From Camillea tinctor (taxonomy: Eukaryota > Ascomycota > Sordariomycetes > Xylariales > Xylariaceae): a stretch of DNA of 64,000 nt. Both the position numbers and the translations under genes were made by a program. Each line of letters begins with the position of its first letter. Positions within the stretch are counted from its first letter, which is position 1. This document shows, in pieces, positions 1-11,487 of this stretch. The stretch lies in assembly GCA_022578605.1 (NCBI GenBank), contig MU394053.1, positions 826,229-890,228 on the forward strand. Direction: 5' to 3'. Under the pieces are notes generated by a model, which saw only the letters and a list, made by a program, of their open reading frames with translations, did no database searches and had not been told where the DNA came from.

Positions 1-1242
1 GTCTCAGTCTCGTCACAGTAAACACCACTATTATAACCATGCTACTATTTCTCATCCTCACCTTCCATGTGGTGTAAGCCAGTCAGAACCTAGTGAGGTG
101 AGATAAAAAAAAACCAGCCGGAAACCCATGGCAGCGGTGCCAATCAAGTAATAGCAACTTGAGCGATTAAGCACAACGTGGTGGTTAGCCCCCCTGGGTT
201 GGTTCATAACCGAGCCAGCCTCGCGAACGACTTCCAACATCGTTGTCAGGACTTGTCAGGGTTCTCTCTCCTGCTCTGGGAAGCCAACTCCACAAAAAGT
301 CGATAATTCGCGTCAGGCTAGTTCCACTCCAAGTTTTTGTTTGGGGCAGATAGGCAGGGATTAGGGTCTGGTTGTCTGGATAGAACCCCGGATATGACTT
401 ACTGATGTGCCTCCCTGATCCGTGATCCATCCATTGAATTGGTTGAATGACGACACGGTAGCCTTACCTGCTCTATCACGAGACTGACTACCCAGCTCTT
501 CGCTGACATTCACTTCAGCTGATGACACTCGTGATCTGAAAATAGTAATAAATCAGCAGAAAAGAGAAAAGCTGTGAGGATAAAGGGGCCATGATGACGT
601 GACATTGGTGGTTGAACGGGAGAGAGAGAGGTATCCGCGGTATTGGGACCAGTACCTCTGTAGCATCAATGACCTGCTGGATGAAGTCTAGAACGCCTAG
701 AAAGACCTGCGGCGGCATGGCAAGTGGAGTTTGGTTGGGACAGTCCACCACTGAAATGAGAGCCCTGGTAATTAGCAATATGCAACTCGATTCCCCCACG
801 CTGGGGAGGGACATGGAAGGACAAGCATAGCTAGGTAAGTATCGAGTTTTCGAGCGTTGAGTGTCGAACGAGGGAGAAGAGGAAAGACAGATCATTTAAT
901 CTGCGACGCGGCGCACATTTCGAGGCACATTTGCCTAACCTGTGTAAATCCATGACTGTGAATCCATGACTGCTTAGGCGGGGGGTGAGCGAGTGAGATT
1001 TGTTGTTCTCCTCATCCTTCTGTAGCTAGCTATATGCGTCTATGTAACGAACCTTTTCTAACGTGACCAAGACGGACTGGATTGCCATTTCTAGTCATGA
1101 CCGATGTCATCCATACCTATGGGTGAGTGAGGTTCGCGGGGGGGGGGGGGGGGGGGGGGGGGCGGGGGGGGGGGGGGGGGGGGGGGGGGCGGCGGGGGGG
1201 GGGGGGTGGGGGGGGGTTGGGGGGGGTGGGGGGGGGTGGGGT

Positions 1243-1252
1243 NNNNNNNNNN
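1243..1252. other. Assembly gap (N10) between polyG and a duplicated flank
   Basis: Ten N. On the left is an almost pure G run (1138-1242). On the right, 1253-1353 repeats 1037-1137 with scattered substitutions and then enters a run of 19 C (1354-1372). The two sides are the same locus read from both directions, so the duplication and the G run are probably technical. The real sequence probably has one copy of the flank followed by a poly-C tract. Confidence 0.85.
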
Positions 1253-2026
1253 TATATTTAACGAACCTTTTATAACGTGACCAAGCCGGACTGGTTTGCC
1301 ATTTCTTGTAATTACCGTTGTCATCCATACCTTTGGGTGTGTGTGGTTCGCGACCCCCCCCCCCCCCCCCCCAGAAGTGAACCGGACATCGACCCGCAAG
1401 CGAATTCGAATATAGTATGTGTTTATAGTATGTAAACACATACTAGTAAGTTAGGTTATAAGGTACCTAGGTAGGTTATATATAAAAAACAGGAATACTA
1501 AAAGAGAGAGACTCGAGAGAAATAGAGAATCGGCCAAAGACTAGTCCGAGTAGACTAACCTAGAAAGATCGGGGATTTCATGGGGGTTTGATTTCGAACC
1601 TAGAACTTTAGAACAGAAACCTACATACTACTATGGTTCTACACAGTAGTACGAAGTAGTACGAAGTAGTACTAGTAGTATTAGTAGTACAGTAACTACA
1701 TCTGATCTGACGGGGAGCGAATTAAATTCAGAGATGCAGGTTTGCTCACCAGGTTTTTTGATGCGGGTTGAAATTCAATTGCTGCTTAGAAGCAAACTTA
1801 ATCGGTGGTTCCAAGGTTCCTTCTTTCCTTTCTTCTTTTCTCTTCTTTTCTTTCCCCCATGACGCTTGTCAGATCTACCCGCTCGTCCGTTGTTACATGA
1901 TGGTTCTTGCCTCCACTCGCGTACTGGAAATATAGCTAGGTAAATATCCGTACCAAAAGACTTTGAAGTATGACAACTCAATAACATAGATGCACCTACC
2001 TACTTTCTGTATTAAGATGTAGTATG

Positions 2027-2050
2027 TATATATATATATATATATATATA
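2027..2050. repeat. (TA)n microsatellite
   Basis: Perfect alternating TA tract of about 12 units in the non-coding stretch left of creB. Confidence 0.9.
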
Positions 2051-3178
2051 GGATAGGACCCCTAATGGAGGGCCACCCAACCTTAAATCTTTGGTACCTA
2101 GATATGCCTAGGTATGTACATACTAAGCTACAACATGTAAGCAGCCCTGAATGCCTATATTTACCAAGACGCACAACTGTACTGTACCTACATGCGCGAT
2201 ATAGTACTTGCAAGTACCTAGTACGCGGCTATAGTTGCACCGTTTTTACAGTACATAATCCTAAGGACGGAGTCACTAGCAGTTTCGCTAAAGATATAAC
2301 ACTGGCGGACTGGAGCAGGCTGGATGCAGGGGATGGCTGCTAGGATCTTTACCCCATCTTTTGCTGCTCCAGACTATAAACACGCTAAGGTAAGTAACTC
2401 CTGGGACAGATCGGGGCTGTGCGTACAGATACTTTTGGGGTACTTGCGTACACTAAGTTGCCAGTCTTGTGTAGTACAAGATAGCGGGCATGCGCTCCCT
2501 GCCCATCCACTGCCCACCCACTGCCCACCTTCCACTGCACAATTACAAGGCCCCGGATCCTTCCATCGCTCTTAACCATTAGACGACCACAGCGGGAACG
2601 ACCCGATCAAACCTCCCCCTTCCTTCCCTCGGTTTCCTGTTGTAAAATCTTCCACATCCCGACGATAACTTAACTTGCTATCGTTACCTTTTTTTCCCTT
2701 TTCTTCCCTTTACACCTTATTAGTTTCGACTTGTCATATTGTAATCCTTGAAATCTAATCAATTGATCTATTTTCTACTCCATTCCCAGCGTCTTTGATC
2801 CAACCCAACCTCCGCCACTTCTTCTTCTCAGCCGAACAAGTCAACCAAAAACCGCCGCCTACGTATTCAAAGCCATACGCACGATCCTGAGGCACTTTAT
2901 AGACTTACACGTGGGAATAACACGATCCTGTCATTTGACCCAATAGAATACTCTTCAGCAGTTACGCCACGCCAAGTGCGCCGCCAGCTTATCTTGCATC
3001 GACGTCGGATAATACCATACCTCAGCTCTGGACCGTTGCTGTGCTTGGGAAATAGTACTTCGAATGACGCGCACCATCGCTATCGTCTGTTCCCGCTGAC
3101 CCACGGCCGCGCTTCGACGCTGGCTGCTGTTACCCAAGTTACTGCCGGTGCTCCCTCCCGGCTCTTCCGATCACCATC

Positions 3179-5682
3179 ATGGGGAGTTTTCTGAACAAAT
3201 GGAAGACCGGCTCGGCTGTAAGTTGGCTGTGCCTTTTGGACTGGCTCCCCTGACTACCTGAAATCATTTCATAAGTCGTCGTCGTCGTGACCTGTCGCGG
3301 GGATACGTCAATGGCAGTTGATCATACGAACTAACTAAAGAGCCCAGGCCGCCTCAAGTCCATCTAGCAAAGATGCGCAAAAGAAAAAAGATGAACCTAT
3401 GCTAGAACTCACCCCCTTGGAGAAGATGTTGCAGAATGCCGGCTCACTTCGACAGGATGGGAGTGACAAGTTCTTTGGTATGGAGAATGTATGTCTCCCC
3501 CCGACCCGTATGATCTATTGCTCCTGTTATTGTGCTAATCTGTTCCTGTGTTTTAGTTCGGCAATACTTGGTATATATGATGATATCTACGACATGCTTT
3601 GGTCGCCGCTGACTGAGATCTAGTTATTGTAACTCTATACTTCAGGCTCTCTTCTATACCGTCGCATTCCGAGAACAGGTCCTGAAGTTTCCACCTTTAT
3701 CGCCCTCTGACACTCCTGAAGGTAATCGACCCAAGGTGAATGTGCAGCTAAGGGCATTGGCGGCAAATGGCACCGCACAGCCCGAGACGAACGGCCATAA
3801 GAAAACTCTCAGCTCTGCAGATGCTATGGCAAAGAGACGACAGATCAACTCGGGACAACCACTGCCGGGACAACCGATCCGCCCGGAGGATAAGCCCGAT
3901 ACCCCCGAGTACAAGAAGAAGCAAGCGATGTTGAAGGGGCCCATATTAGAGTTAGTTCAGGAGAATAATGGCGCGTACGGGATGGAGGAATGCACGTTTA
4001 CAGGCTTGAGGGACATTTTCATGGCTCTGGTCGAGAGCGAGGTTCGCACAGGAGTTCTAAGCCCACAACGATTCTTAGAGATTTTCAAGCGCGACAATGA
4101 GATGTTTCGAAATTCGATGCATCAGGATGCCCACGAATTCTATGGGCTGGTTTTAAACGATATTATAGCTAATGTCGAAAGTAGTGCGCAGCGGATACTA
4201 AACCGTGAAGCCGCACGCCTCAATGACGGGATAACAGATTCGCTCAAGACCGCGCTAGGAGCGACAGCTAGAAGCACCGCCAATGGTACGAATTCGCCAG
4301 GGACCGGCTGGGTGCACGACATCTTCGAGGGCGTATTGACGTCGGAGACAAAATGCTTGACTTGCGAAACGGCTTCCCAAAGAGACGAGACATTTTTAGA
4401 TTTATCGATTGATCTAGAAGAACACACGTCGGTAACGTCTTGTTTACGAAAGTTTTCTGCCGAGGAAATGCTTTGTGAGAGGAATAAATTCCATTGCGAT
4501 CACTGTGGGGGTCTACAAGAAGCCGAGAAGCGCATGAAGATCAAACGATTGCCGAAGGTTCTTGCCTTACACCTGAAGCGGTTTAAGTATACGGAAGACT
4601 ATAGCCGGTTGCAGAAGCTATTTCACCGTGTGGTATACCCTTATCAATTAAGAATGTTCAATACGACGGAGGACGTGGAGGACCCTGATCGGCTATACGA
4701 GCTGTATGCTGTCGTCATCCATATCGGCGGCAATGCATACCACGGACACTACGTATCGGTAATTAAAACTGAAGATCGGGGTTGGCTGCTCTTTGATGAT
4801 GAGATGGTGGAGCCTGTCGACAAGCATTACGTTCGTAATTTCTTCGGAGACAAACCAGGCATGGCTTGTGCGTATGTCCTATTCTACCAGGAGACGACTT
4901 TCGAAAAGGTGCGGGCTGAGCAGGAGGCCGAAGGGTTAGAAGAAGTACGGATAGCGAGCGAAGAAGCAGGTGTTGCTCAAGAAAATGACCTACCAAATGG
5001 AATATCGAGACAGGTTACCCTACCAGCTCGACCAGTCGGAGAACCTGAGGGATTAATCAACTTAAACCATGCAGCGACAGCCCCCGACCAAATTGACATT
5101 CCAATGAGTCCAGTGCCGGTGGTACCAACCCAAGTCAATGGCACGGAGTATACTTCGTTGGAGAGATCGGACACGATTAGAGCAGATTCGAAATCTAGAG
5201 AGAAGAAAGAGGAAAAGAAGGAGGCAAAGGCCCAAGAAAAGGCACGTAAAGTCGCAGAGAAGGAAGAGCTAAAAGCCAAAGAAAAACAGCGGAGAGAAGT
5301 TGGGGCCCGTCTACGCGATGCTCGGAAAGCCGAACAGGAAGAGCTGAAAAAGGCCCTAGAGGTTAGCAAGAAGATGGCAGAAGATGCCGAGGCTGGACTG
5401 GCAGAACAGAGCGATACGGTTCCATCCCTCCACCGGGCGGGCAGAGGCAGCAAATCAATGTCCAGAAAGAGTTTTGGGTTTCTCCGGGCGAAACGGGATA
5501 GTGGCAGTGGTGAAGTGCAAAATCCTCACTATCACCATAATCAGAACGGCGAGAGTGCGACCCAGGCGCCAGAAAGACCGGAAAGGCCGGAAAAGTCAGA
5601 AAAGCCAGAGCATCAGTTCAAGCTCAAGAAGAGCTTCACCTTTGGCTTGGGACGTAAGAAGAGTCACAATGTCCTTTCGTGA
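3179..5682 (+). CDS. creB: Ubiquitin-specific protease, CreB/Ubp9 family
   Basis: Deubiquitinating enzyme of the USP12/USP46 type. In fungi CreB works with the WD40 protein CreC in carbon catabolite repression. I read four exons: 3179-3217, 3348-3488, 3557-3570 and 3624-5682, giving 750 residues, close to the known length of CreB proteins. The start MGSFL is the family's usual N-terminus. The Cys box FGNTCYCNS falls at about residues 61-69, with the catalytic Cys near 65; its codon is split by the third intron (TG|T). Two CxxC pairs (CLTC, CDHC) form the zinc ribbon. The His box has YHGHY with the His near 440, followed by LLFDDE. The C-terminal region (about 590-660) is a Lys/Glu-rich coiled coil, followed by a basic tail [14 protein letters not shown]. 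The 14-base third exon is unusual but is needed to build the Cys box. Homology is clear; transcript support is lacking. Confidence 0.93.
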
Positions 5683-6652
5683 GGGTACTTCATGACTAGG
5701 AGTTCGGGTAATCTACAACGGGAGTTTTAAATGCATACCGGTTCCCCATCTTCATCCTTGAGAAAAGCAAAATATTACAACGGCATCCAAGGAGTCATTT
5801 GGTGGCATTTTCAAAATGGGATTGATAAGGGAATCTTTTTTTTTGTTGATTGTCTTTTTTCTGAAAGCATTTGCGCGAGATAATAGGAGGGCGAGTAGCT
5901 ATGTATAGCGTGCTCCTATCCTTGGATAGACACAGGTGATGACACAGAGGTGATGAAGAAGAGCTGTTTGCTTCTGCGTGTAGCACTATTTTATCGGGTA
6001 GATGCTGTTTGCATCTAATATCGGATCGGGTCCGGTTATACACACATCGGACCAAGGTCATAACAGACAAAAAAGGGGGACGTTTTTATCTTACCCTCCC
6101 CCGTCCCTGGGTAAGATATTATTAGATACAGATACATAAAGCCGTAGCTGCCAGGTTGATTCTGTCAAGAGAGACAGAATAAGAAGCCAAAAACATCGAA
6201 AGACACATTAGGGTTCTGCTTGTGTGCTTGATTACTGTAGGTATATTGGTTCCTTCAGAGGCATATGGGATAGTATGTGGATATACACTCGTAAGGGTCA
6301 GCCGTAAGATTTCCCTATCAACATAGGGAGAGATATAAGCACGTACATAGCAGTAAGCGCTCTATATCTTGGACATGGCCAAGTCCCTCCCACCCCCCTT
6401 AATTATAACAGAAAAGACGCATACCTTCCATACGTACAATACGTACGCCGTGAACGCCTCTAGTTCAAACTTGATAATAACGATGCTATCCATACCTTAA
6501 CAAAAGCCTTCCGACCCATATGGATTTTTTTTCCCCTCCTCTTCCCTTTGCTCGTCTCCCGGCCTCCCTATCCGTCTTTTCCTCCCTTCCACTGTAGGAT
6601 TCATGTTCCCCTTACCCCCTTGATTATTATTGCCACCCCATTTCGCTAGCCT
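5683..6652. other. Intergenic region between convergent creB and YOS1
   Basis: Holds the 3' untranslated regions of both genes. No coding potential is seen. A short imperfect hairpin (ATTCTGTC / GACAGAAT) lies near 6159-6180. The right part is pyrimidine-rich. Confidence 0.6.
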
Positions 6653-7282
6653 TTACCCTAACACCAGCTCGTAGAGTATTATTAACGTATTGATCGCTAT
6701 TAAGGGGACTGTGAGGGGGTAATTCGTCAGCTATGATGGTATTCACCAGAAATAGAGGGGGGAAGGGAGAAAGGGTATCGGGTTGGTTTCGTAGGTAGAG
6801 GCTTGAATTGGTAAGGGAGATAGGATAGGATAGGGTAGATGACGCGGGAGATTTACACTGCGCCATAGAGGGAAGGAGAAGTTGGGAGGGATAGGGGAAA
6901 ACGTACTGCGCATCAGCGTCCGCACGCTCGCAATCAGGTTGATGACCTTGCCCTTGATGCTCTGCGAGTCGGGGCCCGTGCCGAACGCGGGGTCGTAGGA
7001 GGCGGAGGAGAGGTTGACTGCTCGGTCGCGAAGCGATGGGGGGTTAGCTTGATCTGATCTGGTATGATCGGAGCTGGGGAGGGAGAGGCAGCGTCGCGCA
7101 TGACGTACTGCGGGCGAGAAACCGGTCTTCGGATAGGATCGCGATGGCGTTTACGAGGAGGACGGAGACTGCGCGGGGGTGGGTTAGCTTAGGGGAGGCG
7201 GGAGGGGCCAGGTAGGTTGCGCTGGGAGGGAATGCGGGCTCGCGCGAAACGCACCGTAGAGGAGATTCCCGAGGAGCATCAT
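6653..7282 (-). CDS. YOS1: Yos1-like ER-Golgi transport protein (IER3IP1 family)
   Basis: Small membrane protein that in yeast joins the Yip1-Yif1 complex and is needed for COPII transport from the ER to the Golgi. Four exons on the minus strand: 7282-7255, 7168-7109, 7017-6907 and 6708-6653. They join to 84 residues. All three introns (86, 91 and 198 bases) are in phase 1 with GT-AG ends. The product contains VLLVNAIAILSEDRFLAR, then DPAFG, the block KVINLIASVRTLMRIPLI, and ends in LIILYELVLG. This is the complete family layout with a hydrophobic segment at each end. The first codon could be either of two adjacent ATGs. No single exon exceeds 111 bases, so simple open-frame searches miss the gene. 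It is divergent from ALG12 and shares its upstream region. Confidence 0.92.
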
Positions 7283-7919
7283 CTTGACGGTGTGTAGATG
7301 CTGCTGCTGGTGCTGGGCGACATATGCGAGAAGGAGGTGGAATACGTAGGTATGGGCGCGCAAGCGATGGGGAAGCTAGTGAAGGTCTCGTTTTGGTGTG
7401 GTTATAATAAATGTGTAGCTGGTGGTAAGGAAGAAGCGCAGGTGTAAGTATTAAGTATTTCGAGGTCTGTCGACGTTGCTTGATTATCGGCAGACCGGGG
7501 GGTTATCCAGGCCAGGTGCCAGCCGGCCCGTCCAAGGCAGATAAGACACTTTAGGTTGAAAATTTATGGGGCGCGGTATAACACACGTAACCTTTTCTTT
7601 CCAAGCGCAACTTATAAGGAATATCAGAATGAACTTCTCAAGTCTCCTGATGATTATAATAGTGAAATACTAAAATCCAGTTAATTTGATTTGGGAAATG
7701 TAAAAGAGAGAAAATAAAACAGCAGGCTTGTTTTATTCTTCCTTTCTTTTTTTAATACTTATTCCCGCTTCATGCATGCCCGGATCGTTATATCCAACAG
7801 ACGAATAGGGTCTAAGTCTAAGTCTGGTCCAGTATTACCCATGAAAGACTTATAAACCCCTTTACACATCTCCTACATCATTCTCTCTCACCTTGAGAGC
7901 AAAAAAAAAATAAAATAAA
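7283..7919. promoter_or_regulatory. Shared divergent promoter region of YOS1 and ALG12
   Basis: The 637 bases between the two start codons serve as upstream region for both genes. Composition changes from G/C-rich near YOS1 to AT-rich toward ALG12. An A-rich stretch (about 7902-7920) immediately precedes the ALG12 start codon. No TATA box or named factor site can be assigned with confidence. Confidence 0.5.
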
Positions 7920-9702
7920 ATGGGGGTTATAGGTAATCAAAATCAACTTCAAACCCGCAAGCATAATTACTGACCATCATAATAGATCTACTTCTGTCGC
8001 TGTCCATACCAGCCGTTATCATCATACACTTGCTGGTTGCCCCTTACACCAAGGTGGAAGAGTCGTTCAATATCCAAGCTACTCATGACATTCTAGTGTA
8101 CGGAACGCCCACTCAGAATATCTATGAGAAGCTGTCCACCCAGTATGACCATTTTGACTTCCCCGGAGCTGTACCCCGTACTTTCGTCGGACCCATCTTC
8201 CTCGCAGGTATCGGCCAGCCAATCATCGCTCTGGTCGGCTTTCAGCATGCTCAGCTCGTCGTCAGAGGTATCCTCGGTTTGATCAATGCTGCAGCTCTGC
8301 TTGTATTCAAGTCGAACGTAGAGAAGGCATTCGGGAAACCTACCGCGCGGTGGTACGCACTCCTGCAGGCTACCCAGTTCCATGTCATGTTCTACGCATC
8401 CAGGACATTGCCCAATATGTTTGCGTTCCCATTGAGTAAGACAAACTGGAAAGAGACTCTTATAGCAAAATCGTAAAATTTACTAACAAGTTCATAGCAA
8501 CCGTGGCTCTCGCTCAACTAATACCGCGCGATGGGAAAAGACCAGCAGCAGCATACAAGTTGGCTATCGCTAACCTAACCATGGCCGCCGCTATATTCCG
8601 GTCTGAGCTCGCGATCCTCCTCGCGACATCCACGCTCTACGGGCTGCTCGTGCCGCACATCTCCATCCAGCGGGCCGCGCCCGCCTTCCTCGTCTTCTTC
8701 GCCTTCTCCCTGCTCGTTACGGTCCCGGTGGACTCGTACTTCTGGCAGAAGCCGCTGTGGCCGGAGCTCTGGGGGTTCTACTACAACGCCGTGCTGGGGT
8801 CCTCGTCGGCCTGGGGCGTCTCCCCCTGGCACTACTACTTCACCTCGGCGCTGCCCAAGATCCTCACCAACCCCCTCAGCACCCTCGCGCTCATCCCCCT
8901 CGCCGCAACCCACCCCGCCACCCGCCGCCCCGCCCGCGCCCTGCTCGTGCCCGCCCTGTCCTTTGTCGCTATCTACTCCGCCCAGCCCCACAAGGAGGCC
9001 CGCTTCGTCTTCTACGCCGCGCCCCCGCTGACCGCGGCCGCCGCCCTCGGCGCGAATTACATCTTCGCCCGCCGCGCCAAGTCGGCCCCCATGGCCCTCG
9101 CGTCCCTGGTCGTCGCCGCCTCGGTCGCTCTCTCGCTGGCCGCGAGCGCAGCCATGCTCGCCGCGTCCGCGCTGAACTACCCCGGCGGCGAGGCCCTCGC
9201 CGAGCTCCGCGGCATGGTGTCCCCGGACTTGCGCGCCGCCGCCGTGCACACCGATGTGCTGGCCTGCATGACGGGCGTCACGCTCTTCGGGCAGCACGCC
9301 CACCCGCCCAACGAAGCGCCCGCCGCAGACCAGGCGCTGCTGCTGTTCGATAAGACGGAGGACGAGGCCGCGCTCGCGAACCCGGTGTTCTGGGAGAGGT
9401 TCGATTACGTGCTCGCGGAGGACCCGGCGAGGGTGGTGGGTGTCTCGGGGGGAAGCTGGGAGACGGTCGGGGTGGTGGAGGGGTTTGCGGGGGTGGAGGT
9501 GCGGAGGCCTGGGGCTGGGGAAGAGAAGGATGAGGATGAGGATGAGGTGAGGGTGCTGGGTCGGGGCGCGCTGGTGAGGAGGGTTAGGGAGGAGGTGAGG
9601 AAGAGGACGGGGGGTTGGTGGGTGGGTCCGAGGATGGTGCCGAGGGTGTATGTGCTTAGGAGGATGAGGGAGGGGGAGGCGAGGAGGACGGTTACGGCGT
9701 GA
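7920..9702 (+). CDS. ALG12: Dol-P-Man:Man7GlcNAc2-PP-Dol alpha-1,6-mannosyltransferase
   Basis: ER membrane enzyme of glycosyltransferase family 22. It adds the eighth mannose to the lipid-linked oligosaccharide used for N-glycosylation. Three exons (7920-7932, 7986-8435, 8498-9702) give 555 residues, the normal family length. The 13-base first exon encodes MGVI and is inferred. Without it the frame has no ATG, and joining it restores the hydrophobic leader before LLVAPYTKVEESFN, the conserved GT22 luminal motif with its acidic residue. The second intron has a perfect TACTAAC branch point. A later motif QPHKEARF is also diagnostic. Many hydrophobic segments fit a polytopic protein. The tail (after about residue 480) is hydrophilic with a short acidic run. 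Exon 3 is much richer in G+C than exon 2 and changes from C-rich to G-rich on the coding strand near 9400. Confidence 0.93.
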
Positions 9703-10501
9703 TGGATGGGATGGGATGGGGCGGTAGGGGTGTAGGTAGGCTATGGGGCCAGGTTAGGGAATGTGTAATGATATTGTTTTTGAACCCTGGGGGTAATATA
9801 GTATTGCTTATGTACCTATCTAGCTATCTATATGGGATGCTTCAAACTATCTACTTATATATCACCTGATGAATAAGGTGCCATGCTCGAGATATGTAGC
9901 ATTAGACTATACTATACAGGTTGGACTCACTTATTGACCCCACCCCCTTTCACTATCATTTTCATCACGTCACATGAACTCTGACCCAGTAGGAGTAGTA
10001 GTAGGTATGTATCTGCTTTGTCCTCGCAGTTATTAATATCTACCTACCTATGTACATAAGTTAGGGAGGTATCCTAGAATAGGCACGCAACTTTGAGCCT
10101 CAGCCTCGCCCTCCTTCTTACCTTGCGCCCTACCAGCCTGCATGGGAAACCTGCCTTACCTACCCACACACCTTATTTACTCAGGGTAGTAATCGTAAGT
10201 AGTATGTAACCCTCCCTCCTCCCCCGCAAAAGCCGCGTATGACGACAACCTTTTTTTTTTCACGGACCTGCTTACTGGATAGGCAGGCAGGCTACCTTAT
10301 GTTCCCTTTTCTCTCCCCCCTCCCTTCCCCCACACGCCACACATAACTTTTTTTTTCTCCCCATTGGGAGAAATCATTGGTGGCGTGTGTGTGTGTGTGT
10401 TGTGTTAGGTATGGGGGAGAGGGTGGGATATCAAGATACGTAACCTACATATGGAAATGCATGTCTCACATGGTTTTTTTGCCTTCTTACGTACATACAT
10501 A
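9703..10501. other. Intergenic region between ALG12 and the AT-rich element
   Basis: Non-coding. It contains the ALG12 3' region, several TACCTACC/AGGTAGGTA motifs, T and C homopolymers and a (TG)n run near 10384-10400. It ends at the TA dinucleotide (10500-10501) that forms the left target duplication of the element. Confidence 0.6.
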
Positions 10502-10602
10502 CACTCGTTTCGAAACGAGCTGTCGCCTCCCACAATTTTTTTTTACTTACACATACACATTTTTTTTAACACGCGCGACACTTGCATTTTTTACACTTTA
10601 AC
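10502..10602 (+). repeat. Left terminal inverted repeat of the AT-rich element
   Basis: About 101 bases. It begins CACTCG and contains the 16-base perfect palindrome CTCGTTTCGAAACGAG at 10504-10519. It matches the reverse complement of about 15523-15624 with roughly a dozen differences, essentially all C/T or A/G. Its composition is ordinary, unlike the interior starting just after it. Confidence 0.9.
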
Positions 10603-11217
10603 CTTTAATATTATTTATTTTAATATTTAATTCTATTTAATAAAGCTATTAATTTATGTGTAAAATTATCGTAAAAAGCGCTTTTAAAGGTTTAAAACCT
10701 TTTATTTTATATAAAAAAGCTATTTTTATTAATGTTACTTTTTTTTTATAGCTTTAATTTTATAAAAATTATTAAAGCAATTAAAATTTTTTTTAATTTG
10801 CAAAATAATGCTTTATATTATAATAATGCTTTTTTATAATTAACTTATAAATAAATTTACTTGTTAAAATCTTAACTTTTTTATTGTTATTTTTGCATTT
10901 TTACTTTATTTTATAAGTAAAAAAGCAGCTTTTTTAACTTTTATTTTTAACTTTAAATTGCACACGCTTTTTTTTAAGTAAATTTATATTAATAAAACTA
11001 TTAATTAAATTTTAATAATGCTTTTAAAGCATACTTAAAAGTTTTTATTTAAAGCAGTAAAAAGTAAATTTTATAATAATATTATTTATTAAAAAGCAAT
11101 TTAAAAATAAACTGCTATTGTTAAAAAAGCATTTTAAGCAAAATTATTTAAAATAAAGCTTATATTTAAACTTATTTATTAAAGTAGCTATTAAAAAAAG
11201 TAGTTAATAAAATATAA

Positions 11218-11295
11218 TTTATTATAAAAATTATTTTTTTAAAAAAAAATAACAATAATAGCAATAATAATAATAGTAGCGTTATTTTTAAAAAC

Positions 11296-11332
<37 letters not shown>

Positions 11333-11487
11333 TTGCTATAAATAATAATAATAGCGTTAATATTGCTATTAATGCTACTATTAATGTTACTACTAATATT
11401 AATAATAAAATAGTTAATAAAAATAAAAATGCTACTATTATTTCTTTAATAGCTATATTAAAAGCTTTTATTATTAAGGTTTTTAAT
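11218..11487 (+). other. Stop-free Asn-rich frame over an (AAT)n tract
   Basis: Ninety codons without a stop in a region where TAA is otherwise constant. There is no ATG. The frame is dominated by AAT codons, with an uninterrupted (AAT)n at about 11294-11331, plus GCT, GTT and ACT codons. It is most likely a microsatellite that happens to avoid stops. A relic of a low-complexity coding segment is possible but unproven. Confidence 0.35.

Larger units (their letters stand above)
1..3178. other. Intergenic region left of creB
   Basis: No gene is recognised here on either strand. The stretch contains the first assembly gap with its homopolymer flanks, a short tandem stretch of GTAGTAC-like units near 1645-1690, a (TA)n tract near 2027-2050 and several CCTAGGTA-type motifs. 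A pyrimidine-rich block at about 2690-2715, followed by more C/T-rich sequence to about 2830, is probably the promoter/leader of the gene starting at 3179. Open frames in 430-900 (minus) and 2065-2343 (plus) match nothing I know. Confidence 0.6.

Noticed and set aside
1063..1441. Gly-rich and Pro-rich open frames
   Set aside because: They read through the artificial G run and the N gap, so they are not genes.
4977..5453. 158-codon minus-strand frame
   Set aside because: Antisense shadow of the Lys/Glu-rich creB C-terminus.
8575..9353. Gly/Glu-rich minus frame and Arg/Pro-rich plus frame
   Set aside because: Off-frame readings of GC-rich ALG12 exon 3, which has clear GT22 motifs.
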